Assembly: GCF_900094705.1 (NCBI RefSeq) | Contig: NZ_FMAR01000001.1 | Span: forward strand, 558,001-622,000 | Direction: 5' to 3' | DNA from: Chitinophaga costaii | GTDB taxonomy: Bacteria; Bacteroidota; Bacteroidia; Chitinophagales; Chitinophagaceae | Length of the DNA stretch: 64,000 bases | Shown: piece after piece, positions 1 through 7,787 of the stretch | How the letters are laid out: every line of letters starts with the position of its first letter | How positions within the stretch are numbered: position 1 is the stretch's first letter | Translations under genes and position numbers: made by a program | The notes under the pieces: generated by a model | What the model saw: only the letters and a program-made list of their open reading frames with translations | Told to the model about the DNA's origin: nothing | Database searches by the model: none

Positions 1-479
1 TGCGCCATGGTGGCGAATATTTTCCCGCAGCCGTAGGAGAAGTGAATGTGGTGAATAAAATGAAGGAAGTACAGGCGGTCATTGGCGGCGAAGGCAATGG
101 CGGTATTATTGTACCCGACCTGCACTATGGCCGCGACGCCCTCATCGGCATTGCCCTCTTCCTAAGCCACCTGGCCCAGACCAAAAAGAGTATTAGCACC
201 CTGCGCCGTACCTATCCCGACTACTTTATGTCTAAGAATAAAATAGAACTAGATAAAAGCGTAGACGTAGCCGCCATCTTTGAAGAGATTAAAGGTAAAT
301 ACAAAAACCAGCCGCAAAACACGGTGGATGGCCTGAAAATAGAATTTGACACCGACTGGGTACACCTGCGTACGTCTAATACGGAGCCGATTATCCGCAT
401 CTATGCCGAAAGCCAGAATGATACCACGGCCGCTAATATTGCCCGCAAGATCATGCAAGACATCAAGGAACTGCTGTAA
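1..479 (+). CDS. glmM: Phosphoglucosamine mutase, C-terminal part (cut by window edge)
   Basis: The reading frame is open from base 3, so the gene enters from outside the window and only about 158 C-terminal residues are visible. GlmM converts glucosamine-6-phosphate to glucosamine-1-phosphate for UDP-GlcNAc and peptidoglycan synthesis in the cytoplasm. The visible part holds the sugar-binding loop GEGNGG followed by the HYGRDAL segment, and the C-terminal phosphate-binding loop RTSNTEPIIRIYAE, both typical of the alpha-D-phosphohexomutase superfamily. The catalytic phosphoserine domain lies outside the window. A phosphomannomutase/phosphoglucomutase of the same superfamily cannot be fully excluded from the C-terminus alone, but the GEGNGG loop fits the Bacteroidota GlmM type. 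Confidence 0.85.
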   Translation, partial: RHGGEYFPAAVGEVNVVNKMKEVQAVIGGEGNGGIIVPDLHYGRDALIGIALFLSHLAQTKKSISTLRRTYPDYFMSKNKIELDKSVDVAAIFEEIKGKYKNQPQNTVDGLKIEFDTDWVHLRTSNTEPIIRIYAESQNDTTAANIARKIMQDIKELL

Positions 480-540
480 AAAAATTGCTTCCCGAAAGGA
501 TAGTAGGTAAAGATTTTACACCTGCGGTACGAAGGAGCCG

Positions 541-569
541 TTCGCATCCGGTTAAAGTTTGTAATTTTG
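541..569 (+). promoter_or_regulatory. Candidate promoter of the cysteine desulfurase gene
   Basis: TTCG (541-544), 17 nt, then TAATTTTG (562-569), matching the Bacteroidota -7 consensus TAnnTTTG exactly and the -33 TTTG at three of four bases. It would give a 5' leader of roughly 65 nt before the ATG at 641. Confidence 0.45.
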
Positions 570-640
570 TTGCTGTTACAACAACAATATTTACCAACCA
601 GGCCAGCTAACAGCTCCCTTTTTTTAGAACAAAGACCGCC

Positions 641-1768
641 ATGAAGAGAATTTATTTCGACAATGCTGCTACCACATCATTAGACCAGGAGGTGCTGGAT
701 GAAATGTTACCCTACCTGACGGAGAAATTCGGCAATCCTTCCTCCATCTATTCCTATGGCCGCGAGTCCCGCCTGGGCATAGAAAACGCCCGTAAATCGG
801 TAGCTAAAATATTGGGCGCTAACCCCGGGGAGATTTTCTTTACCTCCGGTGGCACCGAAAGTACCAATACTGCCATCCTGGCCGCCATCCGCGACCTGGG
901 CTGCCGCCACATTATTTCCTCCCCCATTGAACACCACGCCACCCTGCACACAGTAGAGTACTTCCACAAAGCAGAAGGCATCCGCCTGAGTCATGTGAAA
1001 CTGCTGCCCAACGGTCATGTAGACCTGGAAGACCTGCGCCAGCTACTGGCCAGCGCCCCTGAGAAAACCCTGGTGACACTCATGCACGCCAATAACGAAA
1101 TTGGCAACCTGCTGGATATGCAGGCAGTGGGCAACTTATGCAAAGAATTTGACGCTATTTTCCATTCAGATACAGTGCAAACCGTGGGACATTATCCCTT
1201 TGACCTACGCCATACCCATGTACATTTTATTAACGGAGCCGGTCATAAATTCCATGGCCCTAAAGGCGTGGGCATTTTGTACATCAACGAAAACCTGAAG
1301 ATCACCCCCTTTATCCAGGGCGGCTCACAGGAGCGCAACATGCGCGCCGGTACGGAAAACCTGTACGGCATCGTAGGTTTTGCCAAGGCGCTGGAACTGG
1401 CCACCAAGGAGCATGAGGCACATAGCAACCATATTAACGCCGTACGTATGTACATGGCAGAACAACTGCAAAAACAGATACCCGGCGTTACTTTCAACGG
1501 CGACCTGTTTGGCAGAAGCCTTTACACCGTACTCAATGCTTCTTTCCCTAAAACGGAGAAAAGTGAAATGATCCTGTTTAACATGGACATTGCCGGCATC
1601 TGCGTGTCTGGCGGCTCAGCGTGTACCTCCGGTGCCGACATCGGATCGCACGTGATCGGCGCCATAAATCCAGACCCCAACCGCGTAGCAGTACGCTTCT
1701 CTTTCTCTAAATACAATACCAAGGAGGAAGTAGACGAAGTGATCGCCAAGTTGAAAGAACTATTGTAA
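641..1768 (+). CDS. Cysteine desulfurase (NifS/IscS family, PLP enzyme)
   Basis: This 375-residue aminotransferase class V protein removes sulfur from L-cysteine, giving alanine and a protein persulfide for Fe-S cluster assembly or tRNA thiolation. Seen in the sequence: the N-terminal YFDNAATT motif, the TSGGTESTN phosphate-binding loop (about 68-76), Asp177 in the HSDTVQ segment, the PLP-binding lysine Lys203 in GAGHKFHGPKG, and the catalytic cysteine Cys328 in SGGSACTSG. The long loop before the Cys is of the IscS/NifS (group I) type rather than SufS. No iscU, iscA or suf gene is adjacent, so its partner is unknown. It has its own candidate promoter and stands alone between glmM and a convergent unknown gene. 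Confidence 0.92.
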   Translation: MKRIYFDNAATTSLDQEVLDEMLPYLTEKFGNPSSIYSYGRESRLGIENARKSVAKILGANPGEIFFTSGGTESTNTAILAAIRDLGCRHIISSPIEHHATLHTVEYFHKAEGIRLSHVKLLPNGHVDLEDLRQLLASAPEKTLVTLMHANNEIGNLLDMQAVGNLCKEFDAIFHSDTVQTVGHYPFDLRHTHVHFINGAGHKFHGPKGVGILYINENLKITPFIQGGSQERNMRAGTENLYGIVGFAKALELATKEHEAHSNHINAVRMYMAEQLQKQIPGVTFNGDLFGRSLYTVLNASFPKTEKSEMILFNMDIAGICVSGGSACTSGADIGSHVIGAINPDPNRVAVRFSFSKYNTKEEVDEVIAKLKELL

Positions 1769-1792
1769 AAGACTGGATAGGTCGTTGCAACC

Positions 1793-1817
1793 TGGGAAAA
1801 GTCCCATCTTTATTTTC
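1793..1817 (+). terminator. Weak candidate terminator after cysteine desulfurase
   Basis: Five-bp stem TGGGA/TCCCA (1793-1797, 1802-1806) with an AAAG loop, followed by TCTTTATTTT. It is short and sits between convergent genes, so it is only plausible. Confidence 0.3.
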
Positions 1818-1840
1818 TGTACTGTAGCATATGCGTTCGT

Positions 1841-2557
1841 TTACATACTTGTTGCGTATACCTTACGGGTGGTTTGCCAGTCTTCTACGCCAAACATTTT
1901 ATCGCCTACTACCGGCACATTTTTAATGGCGCCATCACTTCCTACTTCTATTTGCAATACCTCGTTGAACAAGGCTTCAAATACGCTGCAAGGCCCATCG
2001 TTGCCGGTGAGGGATATGCCCTCTACCACCTGGCTCCAGATCTGGAAAGGCAGCAAGCGGTGATCAGGAAAACGTTTTTTAATCAGGGTCAGCAAGGCAT
2101 TAGCCTGTTCTTCATACTGGTTTTCCGGGGAGATGGTAAGCAGGTTGTAGGTAAAATAGGCTTCCCCGTTTACCATCACTGCGCTTTGATCAATGCCGGC
2201 AATGACGTAAAAAGGACCCAGCAAACTGGTAAAAAAACACAGTAACTTGCGGCGTTCAAAATCCTGCCCCTTTACCTCCTCCATCACAATGGCGGCACCG
2301 TAGCCAGGATCGTCGGGGTAGGTTACATCCTCCACTGGCAAACCCAGGCTGGCAGATACTTCCTTCTGAAAGGGCATCCAGGTTTCCTTGTAAAATCCGT
2401 TATTGAATTTACGGGATACTGCCGCCTTTAATTTCAGGGTGGCAATATGTTCCTCATACCGTTTCCATTCACTGGCAGCTATGTCTATAGGGTAATAATA
2501 CCGCAGCGCGCGGGATACCAGAGAAAAGTCGTAGCGTGCGTCGTTGTAATGTAACAT
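1841..2557 (-). CDS. Conserved-looking hypothetical protein, 238 aa
   Basis: I do not recognise this protein. It is soluble-looking (no signal peptide, no clear membrane segment), with an N-terminal aromatic-rich stretch (MLHYNDARYDFSLVSRALRY) and a central segment FFTSLLGPFYVIAGI that could be a buried strand-helix. Codon use resembles the neighbours and the frame is intact for 238 codons with an ATG start, which supports a real gene. It is convergent with the cysteine desulfurase and separated by 94 nt from the downstream end of the two-component operon on the same strand, so it may be transcribed alone. No function is assigned. Confidence 0.7.
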   Translation of the reverse strand: MLHYNDARYDFSLVSRALRYYYPIDIAASEWKRYEEHIATLKLKAAVSRKFNNGFYKETWMPFQKEVSASLGLPVEDVTYPDDPGYGAAIVMEEVKGQDFERRKLLCFFTSLLGPFYVIAGIDQSAVMVNGEAYFTYNLLTISPENQYEEQANALLTLIKKRFPDHRLLPFQIWSQVVEGISLTGNDGPCSVFEALFNEVLQIEVGSDGAIKNVPVVGDKMFGVEDWQTTRKVYATSM

Positions 2558-2651
2558 AACAAAGCAAATGTGTGTGTTGCGTAAAAAAGATACGTTGCCT
2601 GCCGGCGGGTGGTGTACCTGCCGTCATAAAGTAATTGCCTGACTGATTTGC

Positions 2652-3362
2652 TTAGCTGTTGCGGCTTATGAGTTCGTAAAAACGATCGCGATACCCTTCA
2701 CTGATGGGAATGGGCTGGTTGGCGATCATCACGGTGTTGCGTTCCACCGAATTTATTTTATCGAGTGATACAAGGTAAGAGCGGTGTACCCTAATAAATT
2801 TCTCCTGTGGCAATTTGGTTTCAAATGACTTGAGGCTGCGTAAGGTGAGCACCGGCTGATTTTGAGTATAAATTTTCGTATAGTCTTTAAGCGCTTCGAT
2901 GAACAATATATCTTCCAGATTGATTTTAATGATCTTGTATTCTGTTTTGATAAAAATATAGTCGTTAAGTTTTCCGCTATCCGCTGCCGCAGGTTGTTTT
3001 TCTTTGGACAAATATTCCTGCACCTTGGTAACCGATTTCATGAAACGTTCAAAAGAGATCGGTTTCAGCAGATAATCGATGACATCCAGATTGTAGCCGT
3101 CCAGGGCATACTGTTCGTAGGCACTGGTGAAAATGATGAGTGGCGGGTTTTTCAGGGATTTCACCAATTGAATACCGTCGATATCAGGCATTTTGATATC
3201 GAGCAGGATGAGGTCTACCCGTTCTTCCTGCTGCAAAAATTTGAGGGCGTCTGCTGCCCGTGTAAATTTTTGCACCAGCTGAAGTGCGGAAGACTTCTTG
3301 GCGTAATCCTCGATTATTTCCAACGCGAGTGGCTCATCATCCACCGCTATACATCGTATCAT
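2652..3362 (-). CDS. LytTR-family response regulator
   Basis: A 236-residue two-component response regulator. The receiver domain (about 1-118) has the acidic pair in AVDDEP (Asp8, Asp9), the phospho-acceptor Asp55 in LLLDIKMPD, the Thr/Ser switch in IIFTSAY and the conserved Lys in YLLKPI. The C-terminal domain (about 133-233) is a LytTR DNA-binding domain, recognisable from FIKTEYKIIKI, ALKDYTKIYT and FIRVHRSYLVSLDKI. The start codon lies inside the end of the sensor kinase gene (26-nt overlap), so the two are translationally coupled and almost certainly cognate. Targets are not evident; LytTR regulators usually bind direct repeats in promoters. Confidence 0.93.
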   Translation of the reverse strand: MIRCIAVDDEPLALEIIEDYAKKSSALQLVQKFTRAADALKFLQQEERVDLILLDIKMPDIDGIQLVKSLKNPPLIIFTSAYEQYALDGYNLDVIDYLLKPISFERFMKSVTKVQEYLSKEKQPAAADSGKLNDYIFIKTEYKIIKINLEDILFIEALKDYTKIYTQNQPVLTLRSLKSFETKLPQEKFIRVHRSYLVSLDKINSVERNTVMIANQPIPISEGYRDRFYELISRNS

Positions 3363-4596
3363 GTTTCAACACAATTTTAAGATCTATGATGAATTTATCT
3401 TCCTGCTCTCCTACGTACAATTGATGGGCGCCGGTGTAGCCGAGTTCCAGGCGTTTTACCACATTGGCCAGGCCAATGCCGCCGCGCTCTGCCACGCGTT
3501 GCTTAAATAAACTATTACTTACCTGCAAATGCATTTCATCGCCCAGAATGTTGAGGTTGATGGCGATAAAAGAAGGCTCGGCATAGCTGATTCCATGTTT
3601 GAAAGCATTTTCTACGAAAGGTATCAGCATCATTGGTTCTATGAGCAATCCTTCCGGGTCGCCCTCTACCTGGTAATCTATACGGATATCGCGCAGCAAG
3701 CGCAGTTTCTGTATTTCGATATAGTTGTCCAGGTACTGCATTTCATTGATCAGCGGCACCCGGTTTTCGTTAGAGAGGTAAATCACGTACCGCATAATAC
3801 CGGAGAGCTTCAGGATGGCGTCTTCTGTTTGCTCCGATTTTTTATGGGCCAGCGAGTAAATCGTATTCAGGGTATTGAACAAAAAATGCGGGTTGATCTG
3901 TGATTTCAGGAAGCGCAGCTCCGCATTTAGCTGGGCCACTTTAAGGGCTTCGTTTTGTTTTTCGGTATTGAACCACTCTATGGCAATCTTGATAAAGCCG
4001 CTCATGAACAGCATGAGCAGGGCAAACAGGCCGGATTTGCGGAGCACTTCCACCAGGAAAACATTGCCGGAGAAGAAGTGCCGCTGCTCGCTGCTAACGT
4101 TGGTGGCCACACTTTCCCGCAGGCTGCGCTCCACAAAGGAGGGCGGTGCGTAAAAACTGTCGCCTACCAGGGATTGGGGGATGGCCGGTTGTGCATCGCC
4201 ATACAGCAAGAACGGGCTATGCAACCCGGAAGTTACACCTGCCGCAGCATGGTCGTACGTCATGCCGAGCAAGCGGGGCTTGTTGGTCACATTCTTAAAA
4301 AAAATATATTCCACGACGGCCTGCTGCACAATGATCACCCCCACCATGAGCAGCACCATCCCGATATAACGGGGCAGGTGTTTGCGGGCCAGGAACCTGG
4401 GAATAAATACGTAAATATTGAGGTAAAAAAGGCCGATGAGGAACAGGGCGTTAATTAATTCCTTGAAGAAGAAGGAAGAATCCTGCACCTGAATACGGTA
4501 AATGAAAAAAGGAAAAAAGAAAAAACAAGCCCAGGCCGCTATTTGCAGCAAAACAACGACGATCCGGTTTTGGATGATGAGCTTATAGTTGACCAT
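3337..4596 (-). CDS. LytS/YehU-type sensor histidine kinase
   Basis: A 419-residue membrane histidine kinase of the His_kinase (PF06580) type. Membrane segments are visible near residues 8-33, 47-66, 77-97 and 183-205; the segment between about 98 and 182 lies between the second pair and may be an extracytoplasmic sensing loop. The autophosphorylated His is His237 in KSQINPHFLFNTLN, and the ATP-binding region shows PLINEMQYLDNYIEIQKLR, MMLIPFVENAFKHG and GGIGLANV. It overlaps the downstream regulator gene by 26 nt. A TAAGTTTG (-7-like) lies on the minus strand at 4611-4618, and a GGGCG/CGCCC hairpin (4597-4611) abuts the ATG, so the mRNA leader may be very short and structured. Signal unknown. 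Confidence 0.92.
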   Translation of the reverse strand: MVNYKLIIQNRIVVVLLQIAAWACFFFFPFFIYRIQVQDSSFFFKELINALFLIGLFYLNIYVFIPRFLARKHLPRYIGMVLLMVGVIIVQQAVVEYIFFKNVTNKPRLLGMTYDHAAAGVTSGLHSPFLLYGDAQPAIPQSLVGDSFYAPPSFVERSLRESVATNVSSEQRHFFSGNVFLVEVLRKSGLFALLMLFMSGFIKIAIEWFNTEKQNEALKVAQLNAELRFLKSQINPHFLFNTLNTIYSLAHKKSEQTEDAILKLSGIMRYVIYLSNENRVPLINEMQYLDNYIEIQKLRLLRDIRIDYQVEGDPEGLLIEPMMLIPFVENAFKHGISYAEPSFIAINLNILGDEMHLQVSNSLFKQRVAERGGIGLANVVKRLELGYTGAHQLYVGEQEDKFIIDLKIVLKHDTMYSGG

Positions 4597-4721
4597 GGGC
4601 GGTAATCGCCCAAACTTACGCCATTCGTGGAAACAGATTTGTTAAAGTTCCCTAAAAGCAACTTAAACATATGTTAAAATGATTCCTATATGTGGGCTGG
4701 GGAGGCCAATGGGATTGAGTT

Positions 4722-5072
4722 TCAGGGATGTTGTATGCCCAGGGAGTCCAGGTCTTTAATACTAATGGCTGGCAATTGGTGCGGGGTCTGAACTAGATGG
4801 CGGGCAATCCAGTCGCCCGTCTTTTGAGCGTCTGATTGACTGGAAAATGGTATTCTGGCATTAATGGCAGGAATATAACGTTGATTTACAACAGTGTCGT
4901 TGTCTATCTTAATGTAGTATCCGTAGTTAGCTGCATTGTCAGGCCATTGATAAGCAATAGCTGATACCCGGTGTCGACGTTGCCGCTCAGCAGCGTGCCT
5001 GCTTTTCCGGATCAATACGAAGATCAGAATAAGCAGGCTGCCAGCTAAGAGTATCCAATTAGTTCTTGTCAT
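4722..5072 (-). CDS. DUF4907-like small membrane-anchored protein
   Basis: A 116-residue protein with one N-terminal hydrophobic segment (about 5-22, WILLAGSLLILIFVLI) followed by RKSRHAAERQRR. This suggests a membrane anchor; the charged run after it would favour a cytoplasmic C-terminus by the positive-inside rule, although the relatives I recall are exported. The remainder (YGYYIKIDNDTVVNQRYIPAI, SQSDAQKTGDWIARHLV, ISIKDLDSLGI) resembles the DUF4907 family as I remember it. Family function is unknown. It starts 6 nt after the stop of the Kelch lipoprotein gene, so the two are one operon, and the next genes across the divergent promoter (DUF4270 protein and an outer-membrane protein) are usual companions. 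Confidence 0.75.
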   Translation of the reverse strand: MTRTNWILLAGSLLILIFVLIRKSRHAAERQRRHRVSAIAYQWPDNAANYGYYIKIDNDTVVNQRYIPAINARIPFSSQSDAQKTGDWIARHLVQTPHQLPAISIKDLDSLGIQHP

Positions 5073-5078
5073 GAAAAC

Positions 5079-6113
5079 TTAGTCGTTCGCAACCATGGTC
5101 TCGTTGGGAGAGAAATAGTACATGTCGGTATACAGGGATGTAGCGGAAGTAGATGAACCACCTCCAGCTATATAACCTTTTCCATTCAGCGTAAAGCCGA
5201 ATGCGCCATATCTTGGAGAACCTTCGAAGTCTGTTTTCTGTGTCCAGGTGTCATTGGTTGGCTCGTATTCCCAGGTGGTAACCGTGTTACCGCCATTCTG
5301 TCCCACCGTAACGTAACCCTTGTTTCCAATGATAAAGGCGGAGCCAAAAGAACGAACTATGTTAGTGTATTTATCGTCGTAAGAATCGGTGCTGGAATTA
5401 GTGATATCGCGCAGCTTATGCCAACCGTTTACGCCAGCAGCAATGCTATCCGGGTTCATTACATAAAAGTCTGTTACATTACCGTTATTGCTAATGCCAG
5501 TTACAAAGTAGGCTTTGTTGTTCATCACGAACACGGTAGCTCCGTAACGGGGATCGCCGTTGTATTCGCCTCTTTCTTTTTTCCAGGTATTGGTAGTGGC
5601 GTCCAGAGAATAAAAATCTTTAGTAGCCGCCGGGGTAGAGTCTTGACCGCTAGTCAGATAACCCACATTGCCTATACCAAAGCCAGTTGCAAAGCGGCGT
5701 TGGGTAGCCGGTAAGTCTGGAATTGCACTCCAAGAACCCTGGACAGGATCATATTGAAAAAAATCTTTATAATAATGATACCCATCATAACCAGTACCTA
5801 CGTAACCTTTTCCGCCAGCGCCAAAAGCAGCTGCACCCCAGCGGGGTACTCCCGGAAAATCAGCGATCTGTTGCCAGGTGTGGTATTTGGAATCGTATGA
5901 CCAGAAACCTACAGTGCCGTTATTGCCATCGAAGCCTGTGCCATAGTAAGCAGTATCGCCTACCACGAAACCTACTGACTGTATCCTGCCACTTTGAAGT
6001 GAGCCCACTGTACCGTCTTTGTGCCAGTTGCCCAATTTATCATTATCATCACTTCTGGAGCAGGCCACTGCCGCCAGCAACAACACGAGCCAAGAACCTT
6101 TTAATAACCGCAT
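5079..6113 (-). CDS. Kelch-repeat lipoprotein
   Basis: A 344-residue exported protein. The N-terminus MRLLKGSWLVLLLAAVAC is a lipoprotein signal with the lipid-modified cysteine at residue 18. The rest consists of about five or six Kelch blades: repeated hydrophobic-GG/G-Y-G-W units such as AAFGAGGKGYVGTGYDG, GFGIGNVGYLTSGQD, VFVMNNKAYFVTGIS, AFIIGNKGYVTVGQN and GFTLNGKGYIAGGGS, each paired with a W-containing strand, forming a beta-propeller. Such propellers usually bind proteins or glycans. It is the first gene of a two-gene operon with the DUF4907 gene and diverges from the DUF4270 gene. The substrate is unknown. Confidence 0.88.
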   Translation of the reverse strand: MRLLKGSWLVLLLAAVACSRSDDNDKLGNWHKDGTVGSLQSGRIQSVGFVVGDTAYYGTGFDGNNGTVGFWSYDSKYHTWQQIADFPGVPRWGAAAFGAGGKGYVGTGYDGYHYYKDFFQYDPVQGSWSAIPDLPATQRRFATGFGIGNVGYLTSGQDSTPAATKDFYSLDATTNTWKKERGEYNGDPRYGATVFVMNNKAYFVTGISNNGNVTDFYVMNPDSIAAGVNGWHKLRDITNSSTDSYDDKYTNIVRSFGSAFIIGNKGYVTVGQNGGNTVTTWEYEPTNDTWTQKTDFEGSPRYGAFGFTLNGKGYIAGGGSSTSATSLYTDMYYFSPNETMVAND

Positions 6114-6368
6114 AGCTGAATTTTAATTGTATTTTTTAGGTGTTCAAAATTATTGGAGCTTACATTAGCCTTCACGCGGAAATAGATGTAAGCTTTCATT
6201 TCCGCGGTGAAATTACGTTTTTTATCTTCCAATACTAATATTTTTGCCGCCTCTGACCCTCTCATAATGCAAATTTTAAAAGATACACTATTATTATTCA
6301 TCGATAAAATACCGTAATTCGCATAATAAAAAGCAGAAGGGTATATATCCTTATTGAAATTGCGCTCC
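6114..6368. promoter_or_regulatory. Divergent promoter region between Kelch and DUF4270 genes
   Basis: This AT-rich stretch separates divergent genes. On the plus strand TATTTTTG (6239-6246) matches TAnnTTTG, with TTTT 17 nt upstream in place of TTTG. On the minus strand TAATTTTG (6145-6152) also matches TAnnTTTG, without an obvious -33 partner. The shared region suggests that the two transcript units are expressed together. A 93-codon open frame on the minus strand here is not considered a gene. Confidence 0.4.
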
Positions 6369-7766
6369 ATGAATTTTGTCAAGTACCGTTCATTCGAAGG
6401 CAGGCGGTTTTACAACACCTGCATGTTTATTATGTGTCTTTTGCCAGTAATGGCAATGGTTTCGTGCGATAAAACCGGTTTTCAATACGACGGATTGATA
6501 GACCCGGATCACCAGACAAATTATACTCTGGCCGATTCGCTCACCGCCTCCATGCGAACTTTTCAATTGGATTCGGTCATAACCTCCGGTTCCGCTACCA
6601 TTCTGACCGGTGAATACACCGACCCGTCTTTTGGTACGCTGACCGCCGGTTCTTACTTTCATTTGCAGACTCCGGCTACTACCTCACTCCAGATAGACCA
6701 GAACGTTATATACGATTCTACTGAATTTGTGCTTAAACCTAATAAATACTATTATGGGGACAGTATGAGTTTGCAAACTATTAATGTACACAAGCTCAAG
6801 CAGAAAATCCTACTGCCAACCACGCAAACGTCTCTTTACAATAACGAAACGTGGCCTTACGATCCTACGCCAATAGGCAGCTGGACCGGTACCATCCGTC
6901 CCAACATCGACTCCTTTATACATATACGGCTACCGGATGCCATTGGCCGGGACTTCTTGGATCAAGCGCGCCGCCATACCGTGGCTCTCACCAGCCAGGC
7001 AGACTTCCTAAATTATTTTGGAGGCATTTCCATTCAAACTAAAAGCGGCAATGGTCAGCAGGTGATTATGGGCTTTAAAGGTCAAGATACCTCCGTTTAC
7101 CTGCGTGTACACTATCACCTTTCCGATGTACTTTCTACACCTCAGGCCTTGACCTTCCAGATTACGGACAATAACCTGCAATTCAATTCATTCAAATCTA
7201 ACCGTTCCGGTACCCCCCTCGCCGCTTTCGATGCAATACCCACGCCAGGATACGGACGTTATAAAAGTATTACTACGGACTCCACTGGCCATGTTGCTTA
7301 CATACAGGCAAGTACAGGACTGGTGGCCCGCTTGGATTTCCCCACCCTGGGAGGATTGCTCAATTATGGTAAATTCACCAAAGTGTTAAAAGCCGTATTG
7401 ATACTACGCCCCGAAAATTCTACCTACCGCGACCTAACCCTACCTCCCAAGTTAGCGCTGTGTGAGGTAGATAAATATAACAATGTATTGGACACCCTGA
7501 GTGCCACAACCGGCGGTACTATGTATGGCAACCTGGTGATCGACAAACTGATGAACGAACAAACCGCGTACACGTACGATATTAGTAGTTACATCAATAG
7601 CCAGATCAGCATAATTGGTACGGATGAAGTGCATGGTATCATGATCATGCCAAACATAGGCGATTTTCGCTCCCGTACTGACCGCATCCTGCTTACCGAT
7701 GGCAAACACAGCACCAGCGAAACAAACAGATTAACAATACAGGTATATTACCTGACATACCAATAA
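6369..7766 (+). CDS. DUF4270-family lipoprotein
   Basis: A protein of 465 residues from the ATG at 6369 (an in-frame TTG at 6354 is less likely). The N-terminus carries a hydrophobic stretch ending in MVSC, giving a lipobox with Cys33. The mature part begins with the acidic segment typical of surface or periplasmic lipoproteins (DKTGFQYDGLIDPD), and its overall plan (TSGSATILTGEYTDPSFGTLTAGSYFHL early, then RLDFPTLGGLLNY, AVLILRP, and a final TDRILL...TIQVYYL segment) fits DUF4270, a Bacteroidota-specific family of unknown function. It precedes the outer-membrane protein gene by 21 nt, so the two are co-transcribed. Confidence 0.85.
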   Translation: MNFVKYRSFEGRRFYNTCMFIMCLLPVMAMVSCDKTGFQYDGLIDPDHQTNYTLADSLTASMRTFQLDSVITSGSATILTGEYTDPSFGTLTAGSYFHLQTPATTSLQIDQNVIYDSTEFVLKPNKYYYGDSMSLQTINVHKLKQKILLPTTQTSLYNNETWPYDPTPIGSWTGTIRPNIDSFIHIRLPDAIGRDFLDQARRHTVALTSQADFLNYFGGISIQTKSGNGQQVIMGFKGQDTSVYLRVHYHLSDVLSTPQALTFQITDNNLQFNSFKSNRSGTPLAAFDAIPTPGYGRYKSITTDSTGHVAYIQASTGLVARLDFPTLGGLLNYGKFTKVLKAVLILRPENSTYRDLTLPPKLALCEVDKYNNVLDTLSATTGGTMYGNLVIDKLMNEQTAYTYDISSYINSQISIIGTDEVHGIMIMPNIGDFRSRTDRILLTDGKHSTSETNRLTIQVYYLTYQ

Positions 7767-7787
7767 TAAAAGGCAGTAATCCGAGAT

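Noticed and set aside
6101..6382. 93-codon frame on the minus strand in the Kelch-DUF4270 spacer
   Set aside because: It overlaps the starts of both flanking genes, covers two promoter-like elements, has no recognisable domain and AT-rich spacer composition.
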